Notes: generated from the letters alone by a model not told the origin. DNA of 64,000 nt from Cliona cf. orientalis (GCA_963930775.1 OZ005703.1:6758001-6822000), one strand, 5' to 3'. Shown: positions 35,501 to 47,500, counted from the first letter of the stretch. Program-made: numbers and translations.

Positions 35501-38500
35501 CACATCACGTGATTTTAAACCAATCACCTCCCTCCTCTGTAATTTGGTTCCTGCTGACTGGGCAGCTTTCAAGAAAATGAATATCTTTAACTTCCACCTA
35601 ATAAACATCTTACTGGTACCCTGTCATTGATCTTTATGGTGTCAGTGTGAGTAAATATGTGCATGTAGCATGTCCTCTAGTGATACAAGTACATGTTCAT
35701 AGCATGGGGAAGTACCAGGGGATCTTTTTGGTAGAGGCAGTTGATAGTACATTACATGTGTTATCAATAGGTAGACATGATTACAACCGCCAAATTAAAA
35801 TCCGCCAAAATTTCCTACTCGTATATACATGTATACGTATGGCGATCCCGTACTGAACCGCCAAATTTGAATCTGCCAGTATTCTTGCAATAGCGATTTT
35901 GGGCTCAACCGCCAAATTTAATTCCCGCCAATATTTCTGGCTATACGGTATGTACCCTGCAGGGTCCCATGAGTGTGGTGGTGCAGGAGTTCGATGGAAG
36001 GTTCTCCCACAACATCCAAGTGGAGGATTCCGTCTCTGTCCACGAACTGCCGTGCCATTCCAAGATTAGAAAGTGAGAGGTCACATGACTATTATGTGGA
36101 AATTATGTGATGCATTGTTTTATGTGTGTCACTGAGCAGAGCCAAGAAGCGAAAGGTTCCCCTAACTCATGGTGAAGAAGTCGAGATTGATATATCAAGT
36201 ATGGAGTAAGTCACACGTAATGTACAGGGAACTTCTCCACAAATCTGTGAACCTGCTGCTGTACTTGTAGTTATTGTTCTTCCCTTCTCTCCCCCCCCCC
36301 CCTCTCTCTCTCTTTCTCTCCTCTCCCTCCAGCATGGAGGTCCCTGTCCTATGGGTTCGTGTCGATCCTGAGTACCAGTGGATAAGGCAACTCACGCTAG
36401 AACAATCGGACACAATTTGGCACTGCTTGCTCAAGTACGAACGTGATGCCAATGCCCAGCTTGATGCTGTAGAGGCTCTGGAGAGTTTTCAGACCAACCA
36501 AACTCGTGATGTCTTCCGAGACGCCATCTTGAACTCAAATTTCTTCTATAGAGTGAGAGAGCAGGCCGCAAAGAGCTTAGCAAAAGTTAGTAACTTCATG
36601 TACATGTTCATACAAAATTATACCCTAAAATTTTTGGGGTGTAATAATATTTTGCAAGAACATTTTTTTCATGGTCAAAGGCCTTACAGCTGTTCTTTCA
36701 CTGCCATGCCCCTATCCATGATAATTTTTAACCTTGAAAATTTTTGCTCCCTATTCTTTCGTGTAGCTGATCACAGACACCGCCTCCTCTGGTGGGATCC
36801 CTAGTTTCATCATCTCCATAATCCAGAGGCTCTACGGCTCCAGCGCCAATCAGACCATAGTCAGGTTCAACGACTTCACTAACATCGCTGCCTACTTCTT
36901 GCAGAAGGTATAAGTATACATGTACATGCAATGTATAATTATATTCATGTATGTACAAAACTACTAATTAAATAGGCCTTGCCAGTTCACGTAGCTGGGA
37001 TAAGGAATGTCCATAAGCAATGTCCCAAAGAAGTCATACATTTTCTAATGGAGCTCTTCAAGTACAATGACAACCAAATGAACAAGGTAGGAGGAGCTCA
37101 AAGTTAATTAACCATAATAACCACTTGATTGTGAGTGGGGGGGCATAGCTCAGTGGTAGAGCAATGGACTGCAGTTCCAAAGGTCCCTGGTTCAAATCCG
37201 GGTGCCCCCTTAGCTACAATTTTTTTTTCTGCTTCAGTATTCAGATTGCTATTTGGTGAGTGGGCTTATTGATGCATTGGCCGAATCTATCACTCCAAAA
37301 GTAGCAGTGGCACTCCCTGCTGGGTAAGCTACATGTACATATGAGATTATGATAATCATGTGTTTTGATTTTGCTTTTGTGTGCTTATAAATAGAGTGGA
37401 CTTCATCAAAACACCAACGGCAGCGCTTTCTAAAGAAGCCCAGGTCAGTGTACTATGTCTGTTTATGTGGGCATGTGTATAGTGTGTGGAGGGGGTCCAG
37501 AATATGCATGTACTGTCATATACATGCATACACAATGTTTAATACAGTATATACATGAACATGTACACGTAGCTTAATGATGTGTTCATGAATATCGTTA
37601 TGCCTTTCAGATGGTTCTTCAGGAGATCGTGCAACACCTCAACATTGAGAAGGTCCTACCCTCATACAGATACTCTGTCACTACAAGGTCTTGCCACAGC
37701 TGCATGAATTTGCTATAATTCTGTATAGTATATAGCCCCCTCCCAAAATTGATGATGAATTAAACACTTGTGTTAATGATTTACAGCTGTCTGAACTGCC
37801 TGAGGGTGCTACAGAGAAATGGCCACCTTCCCAGTGATAGCTCGCTGTTCAGAGACTATGCCATGTGAGTTGCATTGGGGAAGGATGCAGGGCTGTTTGG
37901 GGGATGGGGTAAGGATGACAAGAGTGACTAAGCATTTGTGTACTTAGCTGTAAACCACAGGGGGGATTCCCAGGTAATTCCCCTACATGTAGTGCACCAT
38001 CATTGCATATGTGGTTGATAACAATAATAATATTATTGAGTCCATGTGTTGTAGGCCTAACAATTTCATTGATGTGAGACTGGCCGCTATTAAAGCAATC
38101 TCAGATGTTGTTCAAGGTACACAACAAAATAGATAAATTTTAATTACCTATAATCACTGAAGTTATTTCTCTACTTACAGCTGAACACACTGAAGACGAT
38201 TTGAAATTTCTACTTAACCTCATTCAGAATGACCCAGAACCACGAATTAGGTTAGAACTGGTATACATGTACATGTACATGTATTATGTATATAATATAG
38301 GGTGTACATGTATATAGGGTATATACATGTACATGTATGTAAGTACATAGATGTACATGTAGGCTTGTAGCTTTGATGAAGTACATACATGTAATAATAT
38401 TATTTTTGCCCCTTTCCTAGGCTGACAGTTCTGACCAGTTTAGCTTCAAGTCCTCCATTCACTAGGAGAGTGGAGTCCAAGCTGGACACACTGGAGCTGG

Positions 38501-40258
38501 TAGAGCAACTCTGGGATGTACTCTGGTAAGCCTGCTAATTAAATCAAATAGGTGTTGTGTATTCCTTCATGCAAGTAATTTGCATACCTTTTCCCATTTC
38601 CTACTTCCATGCAAGTGTATCAATAATATAATATTATAATATAGTATGGTTTGAGTACAGGTGTATGTGCTCATATCTATCAATGCCTATTGTACTACAT
38701 GTACATGTAAATGTATACTATGTGTATAGGATCTGAGTGTTATTGCAGTCTGTAAGAGATCGGTCACTACTATTATTTTTTTTACGTTTTTATGGCATCT
38801 CTGTGCATGTCTACGTGTTCCCGCCCCATCAGTACGAAGTTTTACTACGATGCCAGACTGAGAAACGCAGCCGTCCAGGTTTACGCATCTCTCTACGGCA
38901 GACTCACTCCAAAGTGTGTCCCCGGGGTAAGTAGTCAATCATGATTCAATTTTGCCACCTTGACCATCATCAAGCAATAGTGTGAGAATATCTGATTACT
39001 TTTTATAAATGATATTATTATGATCTGCAGCTTGGAATTGTGATCGATCTCAAGGAGAAAGTGGCAAGATCAAGCATCTCCACTCCAACACCTGTACGTA
39101 CAATGCATGTGCATCTCACTTTTGAGCCCCTCTATCCCGGATACCCTAGGAATCGATAGTTTAATGTTTTGAGGTGTCCTCATTTCAGAGGGTGTCCTTA
39201 TAGAGGAGTTGCACGTACTGTATACAAACTTTGGTGTATTTTGGTTGGATTTTAAAGCTTATCGGTTGATTTTCTAATTTTTTTAGAGCTTGAGATCTCT
39301 TGGAGATGAGATGAGAACTGTTTCTCCTACACCTTTGCAGGTCAAAAATTTATGTACATTTACCAGTATATGACCATTGCATGTACACGTGCATGACATA
39401 CATGTAACTTTAATGTTTCGTGGGGGGGGGGGGGATCTGGTCAATTTTAAATGTAAATAAAAATTTTACACTCGTACAACATTGACATCATACATTTAGG
39501 CAGCCTCTCCTGGTCTTTCTATCAAGCTCACCCCGGCCGCTGATGACTCCACCGGCTACACTCTGCTTGGCAAGCCATCATCTCACCACCACCATGAATC
39601 ATCATCCTCATCATCTCAGGCTGCGAGTGCCGGACCCCCGTCTCTCTCCCTCAAGATCCCCACGGCTGCCCTGAAGAGGATTTCCCCCTCTCTCAGCCGT
39701 GGGGAGAGGGAGGGCAGCATGACAGGAACAGCAAGCCCTGAATCAGTCCTCTCTGCAAGTGAGTGTACCTACCTCAGCTATTTCCTTGGTGGTATATTAT
39801 TGTATAGTATACATGTTACATGTGAGTCTTTTGTCGACCACATCTTACAATATTATTATACATGTACATGTACTGTACATGTGTGGCTTGTTAATAAGGA
39901 AGCACAGTTTCCCACTTTTACGTGTGGATCTTGGGGGGGGGGGGGGCAACCCCTTGAAGGGGTTTAAAGCAAGCACTCCTATCAGATTCTTTTACTGGGG
40001 TCTTAGTCGTATCTAGTGGAACCTGTTTGTCAAATAGTGTCATACAAATACCTCACTATTGTTTGTCTTTTTTCAGGTTACCTCAGCGATGATTCAGCCA
40101 CACCCAGCCCTTACACTGGCGGAGGGGGCGGGCACAAGCACAAGAGACACAAGGGAGAGCCAAAGCAGAAGCACAAGAAGAAGAAGAGCAAAAAGAAGCA
40201 CAAACACAAACACAGCAGCAGGGAGCAAGTGGTTGACGTGGAGACCCTCGACAGTTGA
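29550..40258 (+). CDS. TAF2: TFIID subunit TAF2, about 30 exons
   Basis: The ATG at 29550 starts [10 protein letters not shown], then [13 protein letters not shown]. Exons include 29550-29666, 29794-29963, 30304-30431, 30496-30596, 32410-32529, 33022-33209, 33555-33808, 34097-34270, 35962-36072, 36333-36584, 39500-39758 and 40078-40258, nearly all GT-AG. Conserved TAF2 blocks: [83 protein letters not shown] and [15 protein letters not shown]. It has the M1 aminopeptidase fold, but the HExxH zinc site is absent, as in all TAF2. The C-terminus is a Lys/His-rich run ([20 protein letters not shown]), also typical. TAF2 binds initiator DNA as part of TFIID. Introns host an endonuclease gene (34758), a tRNA (37139) and several fold-back elements. 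Confidence 0.95.
31728..31806 (+). repeat. Four-copy tandem repeat in a TAF2 intron
   Basis: The unit TCATAGAGACCTACAAGTTT (19-22 bp) is repeated four times with 1-3 bp length differences. Confidence 0.85.
31895..32035. mobile_element. Long fold-back hairpin element
   Basis: The left arm starts GTTAGAGACC and runs through GGTCTCTACGCTTTTAAGAG. The right arm mirrors it (CTCTTAAAATGCGTAGAGACC to GGTCTCTAAC), with a central CCCTCGCTTCGCTCGGG. The whole 141 bp folds into one hairpin with few mismatches. It lies in a TAF2 intron next to the tandem repeat, whose unit also contains GAGACCT. Confidence 0.75.
33280..33468. mobile_element. MITE-like element, TACCATATAGC termini
   Basis: The left end TACCATATAGCTGGAAAATT is inverted imperfectly at the right end (ATATTTCTGGCTATACGGTA). 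The interior has repeated CCGCCAA(A) words. A close relative lies at 35780-35950. It sits in a TAF2 intron. Confidence 0.75.
34758..35243 (-). CDS. Phage-type recombination endonuclease VII (HNH) inside a TAF2 intron
   Basis: One uninterrupted frame of 161 codons starts at 35243, or at the in-frame Met 10 codons later. An N-terminal part of about 60 residues is followed by a putative zinc knuckle ([20 protein letters not shown]), then [46 protein letters not shown] and [20 protein letters not shown]. This is the endonuclease VII pattern: CxxC...CxxC zinc site with the catalytic DHxH and Asn. In phages such enzymes resolve Holliday junctions and branched DNA. The gene is antisense to TAF2 within the intron 34271-35961 and has no introns in its coding part. 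A possible 5' UTR acceptor (ATCCTAG) lies just upstream. The position and the mainly phage/bacterial distribution of the family suggest horizontal transfer. Confidence 0.85.
   Translation of the reverse strand: MSLQIVGLKAMAETYYVKLSGGQKKPLKEDEDGFYYYIHRGRRKEVESHHKIVDSQGKSARCSKCKEIKKKRKQCQSRACYLWRTYGITVEDYEEMWDEQDGSCAICDEEFADHTHGKVDHNHKMGKVRGLLCNKCNTGLGDFDDDPGLLRDAADYIEKHA
35780..35950. mobile_element. Second copy of the CCGCCAA MITE-like element, left end truncated
   Basis: It matches 33310-33468 over most of its length (AATCCGCCAAAATTTCCTAC, GCAATAGCGATTTTGGGCTC) and has the same right end GGCTATACGGTA. The left about 30 bp are missing. It ends only 11 bp before the TAF2 exon at 35962, so it supplies part of that splice acceptor region. 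Confidence 0.75.
37139..37210 (+). tRNA. tRNA-Cys (GCA)
   Basis: A 72-nt cloverleaf: acceptor GGGGGCA with TGCCCCC, D arm GCTC/GAGC, anticodon stem TGGA/TCCA around CTGCAGT (anticodon GCA), and T arm CCTGG TTCAAAT CCGGG with one T-G pair. It lies in the 151-bp TAF2 intron between 37087 and 37239, on the same strand as the host. Sequence differs from the tRNA at 26057 mainly in the anticodon arm. Confidence 0.93.
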
Positions 40259-40589
40259 CAAAGTCAGGAGGAATTTTTTCAAGTTTTGCGTCAAATTCAA
40301 ATTCCACAAGTCCTAATCACATTGTAATAATAATAATTAGTGATCAGTAGTCCAGTTTTTTTTTTTTTTTTTGGTATTCGTTTAGGGGTATCTGGAATGG
40401 TGGTAATTATACAAAAATAAACAATAGTGCAAATATTCACTAACCACGTAAATAGTATAAAGCACACACGTGCATGTACAGAGAGGAGCATACAAAAATA
40501 TCAACAAATCTTATTCCACGTTAAGAACTACGAAAAGTTAGAAATCAGTTCTACATCAGTCATGTATGTCGCATGTAACAGAGAGTGAG
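40259..40589. other. Convergent 3' ends of TAF2 and the first death-domain gene
   Basis: The stretch contains short ATA repeats and a T-run at about 40353-40371, consistent with overlapping 3' UTRs. No gene is seen. Confidence 0.4.
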
Positions 40590-42138
40590 CTATTTTCCTT
40601 TGTTCAAGACAGCCTCCTTAATCTCTTCAGCTAGTGTCACCTCTTCTAAATCCTCGAAGAGCTCTATGAGCCCATTCCAATCTCTCGTGTACTCATCGGG
40701 TAGACGCTTACTCAGGAAATCCTGGAGTAGCTCGCGCAGGCATTCTGTTGGATTGTTCTGGTGCTTCGGACCCAGACTGTTGACGAGATTCGGTTCATCA
40801 GGAAACAGTTGACCAGCTACCCCTTTCCATAGGTGATTGCCTCTGCTCAGTATGTGGAGTCGCTTTTTTGAACCGTCTTTGCCTTTGTATTTGATGAGAT
40901 TAAAATCACCTATCTTTGGTTTTGCACCTGTGCATGAATAATAATGATATTATAAGTGGTGTACACTATCTTTTATTCTCATTTCAAGAACTAGAAGTCT
41001 ACTTACTCAATAACGCTTCTTCATTTGAAGGGGGTGCACTAGCACTAGCAGTTGTACCAGCACTTGTAGTTACATGTACACCACCTCCCCCACTCCCTCC
41101 TCCTCCTCCAGCTGATACTACACCTAAAGTAATAATAATTTTATGGTCATCTTTAGTGACTAGGTTTACACCCACAGTAACCATACCATACCGGTATAGC
41201 GGGAAATTTTTTGATGGAGAAAACTTGCATGAATTTTGAAGGTTGATAGCCACCCATGAACGTTTACTCCACGAATTTTAGGCATATCAATATGATTGAT
41301 TTAGCCTCGTACCCAGGCTCTGGGGGAGGAGATCCTAGACACAAGGCTAGCTTTTCACAAAAAATTCCCGCTATACCATACATCATGGAACCAATGGTGT
41401 TTGGAATGCACTCTACTATATTTAAAGGCTTACCTCCGTGGCCTCTAGCTAAATCCTTGAAGAACTTATTATCCGAGACCTTTTGTATAGCCCGACACAA
41501 AGTCCTCCAGGATGGAAGCCCAAACTTGGCTGTGTTGTAATTCTGTCCAATCCACTTTTGGAGGACACTGGCGAGACAATCGCCGGCCTGGTGATGGTGG
41601 TTACCGGCAATCTCATCAAGTACGTGCCCACTGATGCCCAGCGCGATTCCAATGTCTCTCCAACTGGCTGCTAACTTTTTGATTTCAATATAGGCCGAGT
41701 TCCAGTCATCCTCATCTGAAAGATAATACACACTGAAGCTAATCTTGCGAGCCACAGGTCACTATTTAATATTAAAATCGGGGTGCCAGATCTGCTCTTC
41801 ACAAGAGGGGAAGGGGCTGGCTGGCACCCAGACTACAGGTACACCCCTGGCTTGCTAGACTAGAGCAAAGCTAGCTAGGTTATGTTACGGAAGGGCAATA
41901 ATCATGATGTTGTTCTTACCAAATTCTGTATCGTCCACTGTCGCCAAAATCTGTTCCACGTCGGAGTCTGGAAGTCAGTGGTGGACATAAAAAATAAAAG
42001 CAAAAAAGACTAAGAAGCCTACACACTAAAATGTATATACCATAATAGATGTCCGACTAAACATGAACACAGAATAAAATAGATGTTGGATCACAATCAA
42101 AAGCGATCCAGTAGCCATCTCCAAAACTTACCTGCCAT
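40590..42138 (-). CDS. Protein with two death-fold domains, paralogue 1
   Basis: Five exons: 42138-42132 (only ATGGCAG), 41967-41920, 41715-41434, 41123-41007 and 40927-40590, 263 residues, all in phase. The first death domain is in exon 3 (AASWRDIGIALGISGHVLDE, CLASVLQKWIGQNY, PSWRTLCRAI). A flexible Gly/Ser/Thr linker follows in exon 4 (SAGGGGGSGGGG). A second death-like domain is in exon 5 (HLWKGVAGQLFPDEPN, CLRELLQDFLSKRLPDEYTR, DWNGLIELFEDLEEVTLAEE). Such proteins are adaptors that assemble by homotypic contacts in apoptotic or immune signalling. No kinase, caspase or TIR domain is attached. A MITE-like element lies in intron 3. Confidence 0.85.
41192..41377. mobile_element. MITE-like element, GGTATAGCGGGAA termini
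   Basis: Left GGTATAGCGGGAAATTTTTTG and right CAAAAAATTCCCGCTATACC are almost exact inverse copies 186 bp apart. It lies in intron 3 of death-domain paralogue 1. Confidence 0.75.
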
Positions 42139-42703
42139 ACCTTCTTAGCTTCGTCACTTCTCGATCTCAATAATAAACGTGATGTCAGCGAATCTTTGGA
42201 ATTTCCCTTATTATGTATACAAATAAATTATGTGCTGAATCATCAAGAATACAAATAATTACCCCGCGCGCATGCGCAAGGGGTAATGTGATCGGTTTTG
42301 TCTGTCGTCTGTCGTTAGCACAAAAATCGCCAGATCTGGAGATCTAGGCATCTGAGCGAATCGTAAATACAACTTACCCGTCGATATCGTCGAAAAACTG
42401 GCTTCATTGTGCTTCGAATCGTTTGGCAAGGTCCATGAGCGTCGCAAATACTGCATTTTGTTGGCCACGCCTATTAACACTACCCACCATATGCTTTCTG
42501 CTCATGCGCATAACCTGGCACAATATTATGTAGGTAAAGGTCGGCAACAGCCTACAGGTACTATATAGGTGGGATGCATAGCTAGAGAGTTCGAGATCGA
42601 CGCTGCAGCGCGCGGGGTATGTGCTCTATAGAGCTCTAGTTGCTACATAGAACATGTATATTTGAGTCACGAAAATAGATATTAAACCATGTTCTGGGTA
42701 GTA
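42139..42703. other. Spacer with NRF-1-like GCGCATGCGCA sites
   Basis: This region lies upstream of death-domain paralogue 1. GCGCGCATGCGCAAGG at about 42266-42281 is a palindromic NRF-1-type site, and CTCATGCGCATA near 42502 is similar. A direct role in transcription is inferred only from the motif and place. Confidence 0.45.
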
Positions 42704-44337
42704 CTACTGAGACTTGATAGCTTCTTCAACATCGGAGGCCAGTGTTCCCAGATGAGCATCGCTCAAGAGCTTCACCAGGCCATACCAATCCTGGGTATAG
42801 CCGAAAGATGGCTTCTCGTCGATGAAGTAATCTGTTAGAAGCTGCTTGAACGCTTCCTCGTTGTTTCCTCTGTGCTGATCTCGAAGATTGCGGATCACGT
42901 TAGAGTCTTCAGCGATTAAACTAGCTGCATCTGTCCATCTGTGGGCAGCTTTGCGAATGATATTGATGGTCTTTTCCTCGCCATTCTTGGTGTATTCGAG
43001 CTTCTGCAACTGGCGCATGTTTGTGATCCTTTCAGCTGCAGAAAAAGAAAAAAGCTTACATTAGGACCTTAATCCTTTAGATCGTCAGGGAGATACGTAT
43101 ATTTGTACTATGTAATAAACTTTATAGTCATTGACCATCCGATTAGGCTACCTTGTTTATCAAACTTTAAGCTATGTTGATGTAATCACTGATACATACC
43201 CATCTTATCCTTTTGACTGCCACTGGCCGGGCCAGCCATGGGTGTGGCACCACCTCCACCAGTTGCCGCCTGCTTTGGTGGAGGCGCTGTGACATCTCCC
43301 TCTGCATGTATGCATGTATAAGAGCAATCCAGAAGATGGTATGTAGTAAACAGTAATAGCTACAGTACAGAAAGGTGGCTGATGGGTGGCTTACCTACTA
43401 CTCTATAATGGTACGTAATAACAATGGTGCATCACGAAAGAACTATAAAAGTAAAGGGAGTGGCTAGCCACCCAATTATAATCACTGCCCCCCCCCCCCT
43501 CATCAGCCCCTGCTTGAATATTGCATGGGGAGGACACTACACTAGCCAATGGAGTACTTACGAGTCTTACGATGCTCGGCAGCCAATCCCTTGAAGAGTT
43601 TGAAGTCTATCTTTGCAATAATCTTCAGAATGGACCACCATGATGGCAAGGAATATTTCTTAGTGTTGTAGTTCTGCTCTAACCACAGAGTTAGCGCTTT
43701 CTCCCAGCAATCCTCTGCACTGCGCCCGCTGTCCCTCTCAATTTCCTTAATCTTGTCCATGGGAACACCGAGTCTGATGCTGATGGTTTTCCATTGGAAA
43801 GTGCAGGTACTTAGAGCATCCATTATGAGACCCAAATCATCCTTTTCTGCAAAAAGAGGTTGTTCCCCAAGCTACTAGAAGCATTCATTCAAGAAAGTAT
43901 TAGCAAGAGTAAATATTATTTACTCTTGGTATTAGGTAATGATTTAATTTGACAGGCAAAAATATACACTTGATCTAGGTAACTTCTAGTCTGGCGGGCC
44001 AGCCCCTTCCTCCTCCCTCTTGTGAAGGGGCTGACCCGCCAGTCTAGGTACATGTAGCCACTTGACTGATCCCCCCCCCCCCCCCCCCCGGCTTTAATTT
44101 CAACGCCCTCTTTCTCCGTGCACGGAGCTGGGCGCCTGGGAGGCTATGTTTTGTGTAGTATAATATGCATATACTGAGGCTTACCGAAAGTGGCGCTATC
44201 CACTGTTGAAAGAATCTGATCGATCTCCGCCTGGTCTGCAAACAATAGTGAGTGCGGTCAGCGTTAATTAGCGCTAAGAGCTGCCAACGAGATTCTAAGT
44301 AGGTGCCAGACAACACAGATTATGATTTACCTGCCAT
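42704..44337 (-). CDS. Protein with two death-fold domains, paralogue 2
   Basis: Five exons: 44337-44331 (ATGGCAG again), 44235-44185, 43846-43562, 43301-43200 and 43035-42704, 258 residues, with phases identical to paralogue 1. The first death domain: FQWKTISIRLGVPMDKIKEI, CWEKALTLWLEQNYNTKKYS, LPSWWSILKI. The linker is Pro/Gly-rich (APPPKQAATGGGGATPMAG). The second domain: RKAAHRWTDAASLIAEDSNV, FKQLLTDYFIDEKPSFGYTQ, DWYGLVKLLSDAHLGTLASD. The tandem position and shared structure show a local duplication. The C-terminal domains have diverged more than the N-terminal ones. Confidence 0.85.
43986..44047. repeat. GC-rich hairpin in a death-domain gene intron
   Basis: CTAGTCTGGCGGGCCAGCCC/CTTC is inverted as GAAG/GGGCTGACCCGCCAGTCTAG around a pyrimidine-rich loop. 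A homopolymer C run (about 18) follows at 44072-44089. Confidence 0.8.
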
Positions 44338-44514
44338 ATTGCTTCTCTAGCTTACAGCTTCAATGGGGAAATACCTCATAATTACATCACTATGATAATT
44401 CATATTGGGTAAAGATCGTCACATGTACTATCCAGAAAGTACAACCAAAAATTTTCTTACATGGTATATTATAGTAATAAAAGAGAAATGATCAAGACAA
44501 TTAATGCATGATAC

Positions 44515-47500
44515 TTATGCCATTACTTCATAATCACTGTCCAGACTATGTAGCTGTTCTTTACGGAAAGGTACAGGTCCAAGTTGACCTGCGGTATCGG
44601 ATACCAGCTCAGCGCTCCTTGGACTTTGTGGGGACATGCCAGTGGAAGAGAGCCTTGGTTGAGGAACAGCTGAATTGGTTGTCACAGCACCTGCACACTT
44701 CCCTGCTGCTGCGGCTGCTGTGTTGAAGACAGACTCTAGGTCAGCCGAGCTTGTTGGAAACGTAAAGAGAAAGTTTTGCCCAGTGATGTGGTCATAGTCT
44801 GATCTTCTTTTGCGCTCTTTTCCGGATCTAGTAGGAGTGGGTGTTGAATTTGGTGAAGTGTCGTAGGTGTGCTGAAGATCGGTGTACATGTAGGTACTAG
44901 CCTCCAACTTGGAGCCCAGTAGAATGGCTGCCTCATGAGTGCATGCATCTTTAACGGGGATTTGAAGTGTTTGGATCTCGTCCTTCAGAAGGACGTTGAG
45001 AATCTCTTTGAAATTGGGTCGAGATAAAGGTCGAGGATTCCTGTAAAAAAGAGAGAGCATACATTAAAATGTGGCTTCAATTTTATCGGTGAGCTAGCTA
45101 TATGCCCAAGAAAAAATTTTAAACTTGCTCAATAGCTACATCAATGTATTAACATACCAGCATTGTATCATGAGCTGATAAATAGCCCTAGGACAGCCTG
45201 GAGGAGGTGCTAAACGATATCCTGAGTCCACTTTTTCAATGACCTAATTAAAGGATTTGAAGAAATATCGTAAAATAAAATCAGACATAAACAGTGAGTT
45301 CTTTAGCTCTGCTGACCTCCTTATTAGTGAACGTCTTGAAAGGTGTGCGTCCGAGGCTCCATATCTCATAGAGCAGACAGCCATAGCTCCAGACATCACT
45401 GGCAGTGGAGTACTTGTGGTGGTACATTGCCTCAGGTGCTGTCGATTTGATAAGTATCTTATCAAGCAAAACATCATCTCCCACACTGGACAATTCTTTC
45501 GATTTCCAAACTTCACCGACCTATGTAGAGTTAATACACCGTCAATAATCATTTCTGTGGCATGCTCAATTTAATAATCAGTTCTTTATTACCTTGCAGG
45601 TATCGTTGTTTGTCACAAAGACGTTCCTTGCTGCCAGATCCTTGTGTACGAACCCTTTGCTAGCCAGGTACTGCATCCCTAGTGCTACTTGTTGAGAAAA
45701 GCTGAGTAGCAGCTTCGGTGTATCAGGTGGAATGATGCTGCAATGGACAATAATCGATATATACATCACTTGGCTATTAAATTTTATTTCTTGATCCAGA
45801 TCCACATTAAATTTTAGTGGCTTTCATGATTATTGCAAGCGCATACCTTCTTCCCATCTGTACCAAGAATTTTCTGAGATCCTCTTTTGGAAAGTGCTCA
45901 AGAACGACCATCACCTGCATAGAGCGCATAGTCAAAATTAAATTTTTAGTATTCATCGCTAGCCGAGCACAATGTGTGCAATCAAAACCATTCCATATTG
46001 GGGGGACTAGTTAACAAAGATTTGAAAGATTAGTCTACTCGTTCTGCTTCTTCCCAAGACATTATCCCTTTGAACAGCAGGCTACAAAGGGCTTTGTGTT
46101 GTCTGTATAAGGACTTGAACATCACTTTGTTCATATGGCAACCATCGATCGCCACAACTCAGACCATTCATTTTTGCTTTGATTTCCTTACTACTAAGCA
46201 TAATGGGGTTATTTCATTTGACTTTATTTACAAAATTGGTATCTGGTATTTAGCTCCATATGTTCCACATGGATGCATGGCTACACTTGCTTTCTCTATT
46301 GGCTCCTTTTAATTGGATATTCTTATTGATCTTTACCACATTATCCTTGTTTGTGATGCCATGTAGTCGCACTACATTTGGATGTCTGAACTGAGCCAGT
46401 ATTGCAGCTTCTTGGAGCAACTTCACTCTCTCAGACATAGCTTCACTCATGCATGCCGCCTTTACGGAGACCTCCAGTGTTATATCATCGCTCTTTCTCC
46501 AACTACTCTTGAGAGGCTGAGATTTGAACTGTCCAATTCGATCCCTCGATACAGGAACACTACAAATATAATACTTGATTACAGGAGACTTTATGACTAT
46601 GTTGCTTCAGTTAAGACTTGTGCAATATTTTGCGCCATATCTTATAAAAAATGACTTACTTGATGTCTTTTGGAGGTATGTTTTCCACACTGATCTGGTT
46701 TAGAAATTCAAAAAGCTTTGGTACTTCTGACGGAGGTTCACGGTATGGTCCATCCATTGGCTCTTGCTGGCCACAAACTTCCTAACAATTCAATATAGTG
46801 AAAATAGATTACTACCTGATCTATATAGCTACGTAGCTAGTAGCTAACTTATGAATGCTATAGCCACACTGAGCTCATGGTCTAGGGAGTAATAAGTTAT
46901 AACTAACTGATGTTTTAGCTCTGACTGAATTTGGCTCTGTTGTTTTTACGTGGATGCTGGATCATGCAATTGTATATGTGCAGTGCTGCCTTAAAATCAC
47001 TTGCCTTTTATGTGCGTGTAGGAGACACTGATAAGTCAATGATCTGTGTCTATCGTATCCTGCCCACAAGTATATTCACACGCCCACCCACACAGAGCAC
47101 AATGCCATGCACTCATGCGTTGCACATATTTGGATATAGGCATTGCTTCAATACTAGCACTGCACAGCCACTGAGCTGAATGGGGCTTCAGCTAAAACAA
47201 AATTGAGTTATGCAGTGGTCAACTAGCTACTTATCCAATTTAAGGGTAACATTATTAACAGGCTTCCATAATTAAACTGTATTTGCGTGCAATCAACAAT
47301 ATGCTGGAATCAAAAAGGCAATTGTATTGGCTACCATTCATTTTCCAAATAGTTAACATACCACGTCGTCTTGATCAGAGAAGTTGCTTCCTGTGCTCTT
47401 CCTGGCATGGAGTTGGTCCCGGATTTTCCATTCCATTCCAACCGAGCCACTACGAAATCTCTTCGAATCACCATGGTACCCTTGCTTTGCTGCAACAGTG

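Noticed and set aside
35443..35630. Plus-strand reading frame in the TAF2 intron
   Set aside because: There is no splice support and no protein signature.
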